Assembly: GCA_027604505.1 (NCBI GenBank)
Contig: JADIIX010000007.1
Location: 241,755 to 283,871 of the forward strand
DNA length: 42,117 nucleotides
Reading direction: 5' to 3'
Origin: Gonapodya sp. JEL0774
Lineage: Eukaryota; Monoblepharomycota; Monoblepharidomycetes; Monoblepharidales; Gonapodyaceae
Numbering within the stretch: position 1 is the stretch's first letter; every line of letters starts with the position of its first letter. Made by a program: the position numbers and the translations under genes. The notes under the pieces are model-generated. The model ran no database searches. It saw nothing but the letters and a program-made list of their open reading frames with translations, and was not told where the DNA came from. This document shows, in pieces, positions 1-11,685 of this stretch.

Positions 1-306
1 CCCCGCGCCCCCTCGGTCCTGGGCTGCCCCGGGACCTTACTCACGGTGCCCGCTCCGCGTGTCCCCCTCCGTTCGCGTGGTTCGTCGGCGGGGCGCTGGG
101 CGTTCGGTCCCAAGTGCAGCGACTACTGTAACTGGCGATTCATAATACTCAGTGCAAGTTGTGCAACAATGGCGAGTACGGCAGACTATCTACTTATCAT
201 CACGAATGCGAATTCTTGTAACTGAAATCGTGGTTACCCCTCCTGCCCGCCCCCCCCCAATCCCCAAACGTGAAACAATGGCTCCCAACACCGCTCCCTA
301 CTGCAG
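1..306. other. Contig start, no supported gene
   Basis: The first 120 bases are very G/C-rich and look like a contig end. The rest should hold the promoter and first exon of the PAC1 gene, but I could not place them. ATGs at 169 and 278 are both out of phase with the first secure PAC1 exon at 307, and no donor joins either one in phase. A run of nine C at about 250-259 and five T at 309-313 are places where a base-count error could hide. Confidence 0.5.
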
Positions 307-1620
307 GATTTTTACCCCTACTACGCTGCTGACCACGCCTCTCGATCCCTCTACGAGACTGCCGACGACGAGTTCGTGGCGGATTTTGATGCGCCCAAGG
401 AAGACGGTGTGGAGTCGGACGAATCCGTGCGGTGGTGGAACGAGCCTGTGTTCACGGTAAGTTGTAGGTGGATGGCGGAGATGAGGATAAAGAAGAATCG
501 AAAAGGAGATGAACGAGCTCAATGCGATAGTGAAGCGATCGGATTGTGATCACAGTGGCTGGTGGGTGACGACGGCTGCCTGCTTGCGTTGCCCTTGCCC
601 CCGTCCAGGTATCACCTCGCATATCCGCGCCGGGGAACTCCTCCAAGATACGCACACCTCTCCTCCTCGTTGGCCTTCCCGGCGTCGGATCGGAGTTCGT
701 CCGCTCACGGTATTTGAGACCGTTGACTTCAACTTATGTCGCTGCGACCATCGTGGTACCAGATATTCTCATTGTGAGCTCCGTTGACGGCTGACAAAGC
801 TCATCATGCATCTTTTTGGAACAATTTAATGAAAAATGAAAATCAGAAACTCCCTTCTTACCGCCCCACCCGTCTCCTGAACCCTTCGCACATTGTGTAC
901 GCACCCGAACCCGCCTCACCCACCCCACCGTACCTCATCTTGGCTTGTGGACATGATATCCCGTCTGAACGAGCAGGAGCTTTTGCGAGGAGCTTGCTGG
1001 AGCGGGTTGAGGCAGAAAGGTGAGCGATATTGTCACGGAGGCAAGTTACGGGCACTCGATGGAACTGAACTTGTGATGTCGTAGAGTTATCATTCTGGGA
1101 GAGCTAAATCCAGTGGCTTATCAATCGCCCTCAGGGGCGCCGAATCCCATGGTTCCATTACTGAGAAAGATGGAATCAAAGGTGGGTGACTCCCGTTATC
1201 CTCTAGAACATCACGAATTCACATATGAAGCTTGGGCCTCGACAACTTGATCGACAACAGAATGAAAGCGCCGACGCTGTACCATTGCTTGAGCCCCCGA
1301 ACCACGCATCTGGCTTAGCCGCTGCCTTCTTTGGCACTGTGAGATACTTGCAACGCCAAGCGTTCGCCAGTCACTATCCCATCTCACGATCGACATTTCT
1401 CTTTCTAAAGGCGGTTCGCCACATCCCCAACACGTCCACCTCACTCTACCTTTCGCTCCTCGACCAACATGCGGGCAAGGAGTCTCGCACAGTGGAAGTG
1501 GTGAACGCATTTGAAGCTGTACAGCCTGTGATCGAAAAATCGGGAAATTTGAAGACAAGCAAACTAGTGCAACGGGTCGCACTTGAGGATGATAGTGGCG
1601 GGCCGTCTCTCTACTTGTAA
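307..1620 (+). CDS. Proteasome assembly chaperone 1 (PAC1/PSMG1, yeast Pba1), 5' end unresolved
   Basis: Chaperone that pairs with PAC2/Pba2 and guides assembly of the 20S proteasome alpha ring in the cytosol and nucleus. Exons with phases checked: 307-456, 609-773, 847-1019, 1085-1181, 1207-1620, giving 332 residues plus a missing N-terminus. Family resemblance to human PSMG1 is seen in the first exon (RWWNEPVF), in VIILGELNP and MVPLLRKMESK, and especially in AVPLLEPPNHASGLAAAFF, which aligns with the PSMG1 segment around PLLEQPN. The protein ends in SLYL, so the last three residues fit the HbYX rule (hydrophobic-Tyr-any) that in this family docks into alpha-ring pockets. It runs tail to tail into TYR1. 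The start Met is not visible in phase and may lie in an upstream exon. Family assignment is fairly firm despite the usual low conservation. Confidence 0.82.
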
Positions 1621-1632
1621 CCGCAATCAAAT

Positions 1633-3806
1633 CTATTGTTGTGGTGTGCTCAACACCGGTGGCACCTTGGCCAGTTTAGCGATAAGCTGTCCGCTAATTT
1701 TGTTCGCGTCTTGCAACCGGTCTCCGAAAAACGCCGTCGCGCCCTCCCATCGAGATTGGTACGCCTCCATGTTCTGACTCTCTACAACCTCGACCCAGCC
1801 GCGCGCAGCACTGCAGAACTCAAAATCGTCCGCACGAATGTGGGGGTCGGTCAGAGCATATGTGATTGCATCCTCGAGCATCTGGGGGTTGCGGAACAGG
1901 TACTCGGTGATACCAAGAAGGAATCGAAATATTGGGGTTTGGCAAATCAGGTGGCGGTACGGGTTGATGTTAAGTCGGTGCCAGCAGTCGGCCATGGCGA
2001 GCAGAGAGAGGTGGGAATTGGGTGCACGCTTCTTTTGAGGGATGATGGAGAGGGAGAACTCGTCGAGGAAGGAGTCAGAGAGGAGGATCGGTTGAGTATC
2101 CGAGGAAGGTGGGAAGAGATTTGCACCGGCCTGGTTCGAAAAGGGTCCTTGATGAGCAAGTCAACGACAATGCATTCACCATCATCCTCGGCGCTCGGCC
2201 CTCACGTTCAGTATCCTCTTGCGAAACTCCTCATCTTGTCCCGTAATCATGAGTTTGAACAATTCCGACGCCGACCGTGCAAACTGCCCGACCTGCACTT
2301 TGGCAGCTGGGTTCATCATTGCGAGACCGGCATAGACGTGCCACTTGGCGCTGAAGATTCGCATCGTGAGGAGAACCTTGACGTTCTCGATGCCGCCTAC
2401 GTAACTTGCACTCTCCCACTGAAGAGCGCAGATTTTTGGTAAGTAAATGGGGCGGGAAATCATTGGTATTTGGTGTGAGAGTAGGAAAATGGTGCACACT
2501 TGCACACTTACAGGGTAAGTGCCCATAGTTTTCCAGGCGATACCCATGCTAGAAATTTAGAATCATGGAGACAATCAAGAGAACAAGTGGTTGATCTTTC
2601 TCCAAAAATCTTTTTCCGCATCAGTATGAAGCACACCTGAGAAAAGCCAGATGTGTGGCCGCCTGAGTGTCTGCGGTGATAAGATCGTGTTCGCGGTAGC
2701 TCAGTTCCACAAAGTCAGATTCTAGACAAGAAAGAACAGTCTTGACGAGCTGGTAGTTGCGCTCGTCACGGACGCGGTGGCGGATGATGACAAGGGGTTG
2801 GTGGAGGGTCGGCACGCTGGGTTGAATTATGATGTGAGGGGCGAAATGAGAGTACCGTGGGTTAAAGATCCGCGAGATCTGAAAATTCTCTACGGGAATG
2901 CGCACTTGGGGCCGTGTAGTGAGTGAGTGGGGACAATGTCGACATCATCGGGGAGATAACGCTCAAATGCGGTTACTTCAGGTTCTTTGACTGTACAAGG
3001 GAGGCGAGGGTTAAACATGGACACGGACACTATGAAGAGATTGCGAGTCGTACACACACCTGATGTTTGGCCTGACACCACACAACCGGGCTTTTGGGCT
3101 GGAAAGTTGGAGCGATTACGGTGGGAAGTACGATACCAATGACGTTGCAATCAGAACTAATACATCTTACCAGCGACCAATTGCATGAGTTGAAGTACAT
3201 GATACAGTTCTTACTCACCAGGGCCGAACTGACCAACAACCTTGTCGATCGACTTCGCTTCGACCGAATAGAACACCAAATCCGACAAGCGCGCAACTCC
3301 GAAACCATCCCGGTGGACAATCAGGCCACTGCCTTTTAGTAACGTTTCCGATGTGGATATTGTATGTGTGTATGATGGTGAAAGGGAGTATGGGTACCGA
3401 ACCACGACAACGGAATGCATTGATCCAGTCAGAATACCTGAAAGGGATAACAATGACCAAGATGAATCCTCACCTTCTTGTTGCTTCTTTAGGGCGTCAT
3501 AGCGTGAGGGTAGATCGCAAATGTGAACACTATGTCCATGAGAACCTGTTCTCATTGGGTTACCGAGAAGTTTTCATTTTCGCGCACCAGCCTACTTTTT
3601 CCATCCTGCACTGTAGAATCTTGTCGCATAGAGACGGCCCATATCACCTGAAAATCGAATAGTGACACAGCGGATGAGAACCCAGTGCGTGCAGGGAGAT
3701 TTATGGTCATCAGCTGAACGATTGCGATTGGATTGCGGGTCACGAACTCACCGAATCCAATGATTCCGATATGTCTTGTTTGCTTCAAAACTCGTATTTC
3801 CTCCAT
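1633..3806 (-). CDS. TYR1: Prephenate dehydrogenase (TYR1)
   Basis: Cytosolic enzyme that oxidatively decarboxylates prephenate to 4-hydroxyphenylpyruvate in tyrosine synthesis. Ten exons on the minus strand: 3806-3752, 3647-3596, 3529-3474, 3332-3219, 3098-3060, 2990-2906, 2816-2637, 2548-2512, 2418-2206, 2130-1633. All phases close, giving 442 residues against about 450 in yeast Tyr1. The N-terminus carries the nucleotide-binding loop GIIGFGDMG, split by the first intron. Conserved blocks follow in yeast order: YSVEAKSIDKVV, VVSGQTS, THSLHGP, QPLVIIRHR, EHDLITADTQA, SMGIAWKTMGTYP, GGIENVKV, KWHVYAGLA, then a C-terminal dimerisation part with PNSHLSLLAMADCWHRLNI and CQTPIFRFLLGITEYLFR. The start is the first Met directly ahead of the Rossmann strand. 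It diverges from the importin gene and converges on PAC1. Confidence 0.95.
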
Positions 3807-4094
3807 CTTCCCGATAGTTACTGTAATGGTTGAATTTTGCGAGTTTGAGTTGGAGGTTGCGCTCAGATAGTTGGCTGTGGTCGCCTTTCGGACACCCAGT
3901 ACTCGAGTTTGGACATTTTCTCTTTTCCAACAATCACATCCCCCCCAAACTCAGTCTCCATTTCTCCCTCAAAACTCCGCCTGCGCTCGTCTCCCACTCG
4001 CACTCTATTGCTATCCCCACCCCGATTTACGCTCAAATCAGATCAGAAATCTTCCCTCTCATTACTCTTGTGACCTCTTTGCTGTCATCCCAAG
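3807..4094. promoter_or_regulatory. Divergent promoter region between TYR1 and the importin gene
   Basis: 288 bases separate the two start codons, so promoters and 5' leaders of both genes must lie here. The importin side is pyrimidine-rich from about 3920 to 4080 (C and T tracts), common in fungal core promoters. I see no convincing TATA box. This is inferred from gene layout only. Confidence 0.5.
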
Positions 4095-7000
4095 ATGACA
4101 GACTTCGTGATTCAACTTGAAACTCTGCTCAAGCAAATTTCCAGCTCTGATACCTCAAAGATCCGAGATGTGAGCTTGATCCGTCTCCAGGCCCGGATTT
4201 CCACCGTGTAGACACACAACCTGTCCTGTTTCGCCCCGTCAGGCCACAAACACACTAAAAACCGATTACTATTCCCGCCCAGAATGCATTGCTGCCTTGA
4301 CTGAGCTTGCTACTAGGAGCGCGGATCCCCCGGTGCGCTTTCATGCTTGAATCAGGTTTTTGACGTGACTCATTTTGAAACAATGGTTATTGGCGCTTGC
4401 CTGCCCCCTCGGAACGGCGGACACCGGATGCCTGGTATTTCCGATCTTAGATTCGTCAACTCGCAGCCGTTGAACTCCGAAAACAATTGTCGGCTCAGTG
4501 GGCGGCGGTTGACGCCACAGTCCAAGAGGGAATCCGAAAGCACCTGCTAGAGCACATCATTGTGGAACCCAAGTAAGTCACAGCATCATCACGCTTTAAT
4601 TACTTCTTTGAATTTCAAGATATGCGCTCACATCACCATCAACAGTTCTCTGGTCCGACATGCCTTGGCACGTGCAATCTCTGCCATTGCCAAAATCGAT
4701 ATTCCACAAAAGCAATGGACCGAATTGATTCCCTTCCTTTACCAGTGCTGTCAGAGCCCCAACGTCGCTCACAGAGAGGTAGATTTCTACGGATTGCCCC
4801 ATGGGTGGGGATCCGGAACGTTCATTAATGCTCGCCTCATACCATCAAGGTCGGCGTATTTGCTCTCTTCACACTCTTTGAAACCATCGCGGACGCACTA
4901 CAGGACGAAATCAAGCAGATGTTTGTCATTTTCACACACACCATCAACGACCCTGAAAGCAAGGAGGTCCGCGTGACCACAATGCAGGCGCTCGGTAAAG
5001 TGGCCGAATTTGTTGAAGCGGACAATGCTGATGACGTTGTGGGTATTTTTTGTGCTGGGTGGGAGCTCACAAACGGTGTTAATATTTCCCCTGTTCTGTT
5101 GGTTCCCAACCTCTTAGAAACTCTTCCGGGATATGATTCCATCCATGGTCAAAATTCTGCAACAGTGCCTAGAAGAATCTGACGAAGCGTCTCTCAAGAA
5201 GGGTTTTGAAGTTTTGGAATCGCTCCTGCTTCTTGTTCGTATTTGTTAGGTATTCGCTATCATGGTGACTGCAGCCTCCCTTTAATGCATAATCTAATAC
5301 TTTTAAACAGGACGCACCGATTCTGTCTAAATCCCTCGGTGACCTGATCTCCTTTGTTTGCTATGTTGCGGGGAACACCAACTACGACGACAGCCTTCGC
5401 CTCATGCCCCTCAACTTCATGCTCCTGGTCATCCTATACAAAAAGGCCAAGCTTCAAAAACTCAAGCTTGTCCAGCCCATCGTTGCCGCCATTCTCCCCA
5501 TCGCCGCTGAGAATGACCCTGAAGACGCAGACGATGATTCCCCTTCCCGCATCGCCTTGCAGATTATCAGCCAACTTTCTTCGAATCTCCCTCCGCAACA
5601 AGTGTTCCCTGTGGTCATGGAGCAGATTGTGCAGTACTCGCAGCAGGCCGACCCCAACTTCCGCAAAGCTGCAATGATGGGCTTTGCCGTCCTTGTGGAC
5701 GGCTCTGCAGACTTTATCAGGTCCAAGGTCGACGACCTTCTCCCGTACATTATCCGCGGTTTGCAAGATCCCGAGGTGGTTGTTCGCCGGGCGGCGTGTA
5801 TCGCTCTCGGTGCGCTCGCGGAGGAGCTCTCGGAAGAGGTTGCCGCTCACCACGCGACGCTTCTTCCGGTTGTTGTTGCGCTCACGGATGACGCGAGCGC
5901 CGAGATTCAAAAGCAATCGACGAACGCTTTGGACTCAATGTTGGAGGGAATGGGAGAGGACATTATTCCGTATCTTCCTCAGTTGATGACCAAATTGGTC
6001 GCCATTTTGGACACCGCGCCTCCCGAGGTGAAGGCTACCGTGACCGGCGCCATTGGAAGTACTGCCCATGCTGCCGGAGAGGTGAGAAATGAATACCGTA
6101 GTGGTGAATGGATGTCGGGTTGCCCAGCTCATCAAACCATCTTTCCACCAGTCCTTCCGCCCATACTTTGAAGCCGTCGTTCCCCGAATCCAGGCTCTCA
6201 TGTCTCTGCGTGGTATCGCCGCCGACGGTAAACCCGTGGATATCGAAATCTCGTGCCGTGGAGTGGCAACAGACACCATGGGAGCGATTGCCGATGCTGT
6301 CGGCAAAGACGCTTTCGCTGTGAGTGAACAAGTTTGTCGGAGGTACGAGAACTTTAGGATGTGAGCATCGCATTATTTACCCCCTGAAGCCTTACCTGAA
6401 ACCGTGTATGGAATCAGCAATGGAAGGATTGAAGATGGACAACCACCGCCTGCGCGAGTGTAGCTATTGTTTCTTTGCGACAGCGGCGAAGTTGTACGAG
6501 GTGCGGAAAGTTTGAACGCTCCACCGTGAAAACGTGTTCATTAGAAAGCACTTGACCTTTGCAGGACGAGTTCTCTCCGTTCTTGGCGGTAGTTGTTTCT
6601 GAGCTGCTCAAGTCTTGCAAACAGACGGATGCAGAGGCTGACTTCACAGATGAGAATGGAGGTGAGCGGAACTCTCTGAGAACCCTCGACCGTGGGCGAA
6701 ACCCTCGACTCTCACTTCATCGTACACAGAAATAGATCTCGGAGACGACGACGACGCCGAAAATGGGATCGTTGTAAACTCTCATGTGGCCGAAGAGAAA
6801 GAAATAGCCGCTGATGCGCTGGGTGAACTTTTTGTCGCCACGCAAAGTCACTACATGCCTTTCGTCGAGGAGTCCATAAACGCGCTCATCGGGCTGCTCG
6901 AGCACTACTTTTCGGGCGTTCGAAGAAGTGCCGCTTCAAGTCTGTTCAAATTTGTGGCGACTTTCTACAAGATGAGCAACCCACAACAGTGGGTCGCTGG

Positions 7001-8379
7001 ATTCCCTGTTCAGGTCCCAGTACACGACAATGTAAAGAACATCGCGAAGCTGGTGATGGAGGGGATAATCAAAATGCTTAAAGAAGAGGAGGACAGGTGA
7101 GCACCTATAATTGGATCAAGGTGGACTTGATGGAGGTGGACAAGGTGCATGTGATGAGAGACTTTCTATCCAGCTCACTTCGACCCATGGCATGAGAAGA
7201 AACGGATTATAGCTGATGCAGCCTATCTGTTACCGAACGACATTCACAACGGAAATAACACCATCCAAGGAACAACACTGACCCACACCTTCTTCCGACA
7301 GGATGTGCGTCATCCAAGTGGGCCAGGACTTCGCCGAGTGCCTCAAATCCGTTGGTCCAGTCCTTATAGATGGCTACCAGGAGGACATTTTGACTCAGGT
7401 TGTTCAGATCTTAGACGGGAGCCACATCTGCCAGCTTGACATCGACGGAGAAGAGAACAGCGGAGACAACACCAGCCCAGAAGAAGACGAACAGGCTGAA
7501 TATGATGCATTGACGATCAGCTCAGCAAGTGACATGCTGGGTTCTATTGCCCGTGCGACTGGTCCTTCGTTTGCGGCAGCACTCCCTTCGATACTGCCCC
7601 ATGTTGCCAAGTGCGTAGAATCTTTCGCTTGCTTTTATTAGTTAGTGGTGACCGACTTCTCTTTCCTTGTCAGATACTACAAAGCAACTCGGAGCTCGTC
7701 AGACCGATCGATGGCGGTCGGCTGTTTGGGTGAAATTACTGATGGGCTCAAAGGCGGGGTCACACAATTTGCACCGGCTATTCTGGAACTCCTTGTTAAA
7801 GCAATCGAAGACGAAGAAGAAGATGTTCGCAGCAATGCAATTTGGGCTACCGGTCTGGTACTATACAACACAGAAGGGGACCTCACACAGTAAGCTGCCC
7901 TACAAAGAGCGATTGAATCAATGAGTTTGTTAAATCTTAATTCCCGTGTGGTAGGTTGTATGCCCTCATCTTGCAAAAAATGCAGAGATTGTTTGATCCC
8001 GAATCTGTCACTAACCAACGAGATAATGCCTGCGGAGCTCTCTCGCGCATGATCTTGAAAGCTCCCAGTGCAGTTCCCCTGGACCAAGCACTGCCTGTCC
8101 TGGTTGGTGCACTTCCTTTGAAGCGCGACTACGAGGAGAATGAGCCGGTTTTCCAGGCCCTCTTCAGCCTCTTCCGAAGCAATAACCCATGGGTATGTTG
8201 CGATTCTCTTGTTTGAAACATCACCAACTCTAAGATATATCATTGCAAAATAGGTGTTGCAGAATGTGAATCAATTACTGCCCATTTTTCAGCAAGTGCT
8301 CGCCCCACCGGAAACCCAGTTGAAACCAACCACGCGGATTGAGCTTCAGGAACTTTTGAAGGCGCTTGGCCATGCTTGA
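4095..8379 (+). CDS. Importin-4 / Kap123-type karyopherin beta
   Basis: Nuclear import receptor; in yeast Kap123 carries ribosomal proteins and histones through the nuclear pore in a Ran-dependent cycle. Fifteen exons: 4095-4169, 4243-4332, 4451-4572, 4646-4778, 4850-5038, 5118-5234, 5311-6081, 6152-6319, 6366-6500, 6565-6661, 6730-7096, 7302-7610, 7674-7889, 7955-8192, 8254-8379. They total 1050 codons plus stop, close to the 1080-1110 of the family. HEAT repeats are seen throughout, for example PEVVVRRAACIALGALAEEL and EDVRSNAIWATGLVLYNTEG. Kap123-specific signatures include SAQWAAVDATVQEGIRKHLL, EKEIAADALGELFVATQSHY, DGSHICQLDI with an acidic loop, and PLDQALPVLVGALPLK. I prefer Kap123/IPO4 over Kap121/IPO5 on these matches. 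The start is the only in-phase ATG before the first conserved helix. The acceptor at 6365 (GTGAG) is weak but is the only one in phase. Confidence 0.95.
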
Positions 8380-8489
8380 TATCATTGGTGTTGTTTTATG
8401 TTTTAATCACTATTAAGTAAATGTAGCTACGTCAAAATCACAAACCTCTTTAGTGACAGCTACGAGAGATCGTACATGTTAAGTGCGTT

Positions 8490-11468
8490 TTACGAATTTG
8501 TCCTCAGGGGATGATGAGTTCCTGCTCCGCGTCCTCCACCTTCGTCAATCGGGATCCCTTGCATGCGCATCCGCTCATTAGCGGTCAAAATTCTCGCAGA
8601 ACCTCGTGAACTATTTGGTGATGCGGTGGGTGTCATTCCGTGCCGCCATTTTTCAAGAACATTGGAGATTTCTTCGGAGGAGGATTCTGCCATGGAGTCC
8701 GCGGTCGGGCTGGTCACTCCCCTGTAAGAGTCGTTGAGAATACTCAAAAGACTGGCAGGCCCAGGTGCTGAAGCTCGATCTGGAGTCCATACGCTTGGGG
8801 AAGGCTCAGAGCCAATAAAACTCGGTGCAGGTTGACTCCGCGGAAGCGCCGCACTAGAGCCTACCCGAATGATAGGTGAATGCGGCCTGGCCGTTAGTGG
8901 TTCAATTTGAGAGCGGCTCTCGGGTTGAGGTTGAATGGGACTGGCATACAATCGTGAGGCAGACCGGAATGGCGTTGGATCGCCTGAGGATCCCGCGAAA
9001 CGCATTGGAGAGTTTTCAATAAAAGTGGAGAACAGGTCCAGATCCGTATCGTCGATTGTCGATTGCTCGCGTTCTCGACTGCGGGGATGACCTTCCGCTG
9101 CAGTTGCAACGATCTCCCTCTCTATCATGACCGTTTTGTTGTTTTCTCGAAGGATCCGGCTGATATCGGTATTGGGATCAATTCTTGGCAACTCTGGTGT
9201 TACCGCCCTGCTCACGTCAACTGAGCGCTGGGTATTCTGAAACCACAATGTTGAGTCACACCCGAGACAAAAAAATAGTCATGTGAACTCAAGTCCATAC
9301 GTACCTCACTTGGCATCCTCTCTAACTCGACAACTGCTCGTACAAGTGCGGGAGACAACCCTTGGGATCGTGGGTAAACATTCATGGTGGCTGGTTGAAC
9401 AGAAGAGCGTTCTGGGGTATTCAAAGTCGTGTGGCTATCTTGCGCAGCACCCAGACGTAGCAGTTTTTCTGCGGCGTCTGTCGCAGAATCATATGTTGGG
9501 ACGTCATGTTCAACGTATTGGCCCGAGTGCAAACCAAGCGGAGAGACATGTCTGGACTCGACAGTGGAAAGTAGGGAGCTCTGTGTGGCAGCTTTATCCA
9601 AATGATTCGATTCACGGGGACTGTGTTGGGGATGAACGTCGTGATCGCGATGGGAATGCACAGCAGGAGCTGATTCCGAGGGTGGACCATCTGAGCACTG
9701 TCCTGCAGAGGGCATAGGAACAGGGTAATTCTCGAGGTCAGCTCGAAAGCCGTTGGTTCCAAGAGGCAAAGTAGGCACATATGGTGGATGGTGGTGGAAA
9801 TGCTGCGGATGATATGGCGGTGGCGCGCTGTGCTGTAGGACTTCAGGGATAGAATGTTGAGACCCTGAGAACATTCGATGTGTCAAGTGAGGTTCCCCCC
9901 GGGGAAAGGCCTGAGGACCACCGTTCATGAATTGGTCTTTCGAATAACCATTCCCAAAATAGTCCGTTTGGTGAGTATCGAGGTGCGAAAACTTTCGTGC
10001 AACTGAAAATTCAGTTGTGCGAAGCTCCTCCTCGCTACGCGAAGGCGGTCGGTTGCTTGAAGTGTGGAGAGGACCCGCATGAGGGACAGTAGGACCTCCT
10101 GTTCCATTTGCTTCTCCTAGACTGTAACGAAATCCTCCGTAACTGAGTCCGACAATGGTTCCTGGCTGTACGCAATTCTCCGCAGCCAGGCGCGGACTGT
10201 TGGGAAGGGGAAGCTGTGTTGCGGGGGGCGATGGAACTCCCCGGTCTACAAAGGAATTCGGGGAGGGGTAGCGCATTTCGTCGATTTGGTGGGTGGATGG
10301 AAACATTGCCATCGAAGGGCCGACAACGTGTGTACTCAGGCCCGGGAGATGATGTGTGGTGAAAATGGGATCACGTTCATGGTCGGCACTTTGAACAGGC
10401 AACCAGTTTCTGTTGGTGAAGTTATGGAGCAAATCCCTGAAGCAAACTTACCTCAAAAGTGTTTCGCCGCGCATGAGCTGGGATCGCCGCTGCACTTTCT
10501 TCCGCGGCTTGATCTCCTCAGCAGAAGATTCCTCACTCCTCTTTCGTATTAGACCAGAGTGGTTTAGCTCATTCACATTCTCCTCATCAGTTTCTTCCTT
10601 CAATTCCATATTTGGACTTAAAGGCGGGGTTTCGGGTTGAAGCATGGCGCGGCGTGATCGACGGCGACTATGCTCTCGTGCGATTGGCACCGGGTCTTCT
10701 TCGACGAGGGAGTATTTAAGGCCAGCAGCCTTGTTCTTGGGTCTTGGGTGCTTCTGCGCAATGAATGTGGTGACTGGAACACGCTGAGCAGGTGGTGACG
10801 GGTCTTTCGTGTCGAACGAAGTGCTACCAGAGCTCTTGGACTGAGTGCATTGCTGTGCACAGGATTTCCAAGAACACACACAATTGATCGGAGTATAAGA
10901 CTGCCATCGAGAAGACGTTAAGCTCCGATCGACTCACTCTCTCCTTGGCTCTCCGGTTCTGGAACCAGACGGCAATCGACTCCACTTTCATCCCAAGCTT
11001 TTCCGATAGGGCCAATCTGCTGGTGCTATCAGGATTTTTACACTCAAGAAAAGCTGCTTCGAGTACCGACTGCTCCTCGGGTGTGGTAGTGCGGCGCTTC
11101 TTCGTGCGAAAAGGATCATAACTTCGATAATCGAATTTGGTGCCAGCCTTCCCTGCTTCCTGTCCCATCAAAGCCGTAGATTTACGGGAGGGCACTGCAT
11201 CAGTATCATCTTGTTCCACATCATTATCGGGAACGTATGGTTCTGCTGCGATGGGTTGACGTGTGCCCTCCTCATGGTGTATTCGGGAGGAATCGTCCCT
11301 GTCACACGTTCGTCCAATCCCTTTCCTATTTGGCTCCATCGAAGTCTCTATTTTGATCTTTCCGTTGCTGCCGTCGCCAGCATCCGCGTTACGTTTCCGT
11401 TTCTTCGCGTGGCCCTGGATCTGCGGACTGGCTTCCACCTTTTCCGAGATCATCGTTGGGTCAATCAT
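8490..11468 (-). CDS. Homeodomain transcription factor
   Basis: Nuclear DNA-binding protein of unknown targets. Four exons: 11468-10938, 10852-10452, 10388-9305, 9236-8490; phases close to 920 residues. The homeodomain occupies about residues 120-177, begins with a basic arm (KKRRTTTPEEQ) and ends in helix 3 WFQNRRAKER, with Gln at homeodomain position 50. It is the typical 60-residue form, not a TALE type. A basic patch (KKRKR) near residue 23 and RKKVQRR after the homeodomain could serve nuclear import. The remaining 740 or so residues are low-complexity, rich in Ser, Pro, His and Gln (for example HPQHFHHHPPY), as in fungal Pho2-like and other homeobox regulators. The start is the first ATG of the homeodomain exon; upstream in-frame codons have no ATG. 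The 3' end lies 110 bases from the importin stop, so the two genes converge. Confidence 0.9.
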
Positions 11469-11685
11469 TTCACCAACACTTCCTCCAGTATTCAAATGAT
11501 TTAGATGCCTTGCTCTAAACCGGCTCAAAACCGGGATTAGGGAAATGACCAAATCGGGGAAAACGCGAAAGCTCAAAGCACAGATCCATCACTCAGAAAA
11601 TTGAGGCAAACGAAGTAAGTCTCAGAAACGGTCTGAGACATCCAAGCAATCTATTTTATACTAACATAGAATCATCAAATTTGCT

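Noticed and set aside
1636..2442. 268-codon plus-strand frame
   Set aside because: It is antisense to the TYR1 coding exons, whose translation matches prephenate dehydrogenase block by block; the plus frame has no family resemblance.
5434..5916. 160-codon minus-strand frame
   Set aside because: It lies inside a large HEAT-repeat exon of the importin gene on the other strand and shows only shadow composition.
8380..8489. Small RNA or tRNA gene between convergent genes
   Set aside because: There is no tRNA-like arm or T-loop sequence; the interval is too short and A/T-rich, and fits two 3' untranslated regions.
11211..11504. 97-codon plus-strand frame
   Set aside because: It is antisense to the first exon of the homeodomain gene.
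11469..11576. Longer N-terminus for the homeodomain protein
   Set aside because: The frame is open upstream of 11468 but contains no ATG; the first ATG at 11468 is the simpler start.
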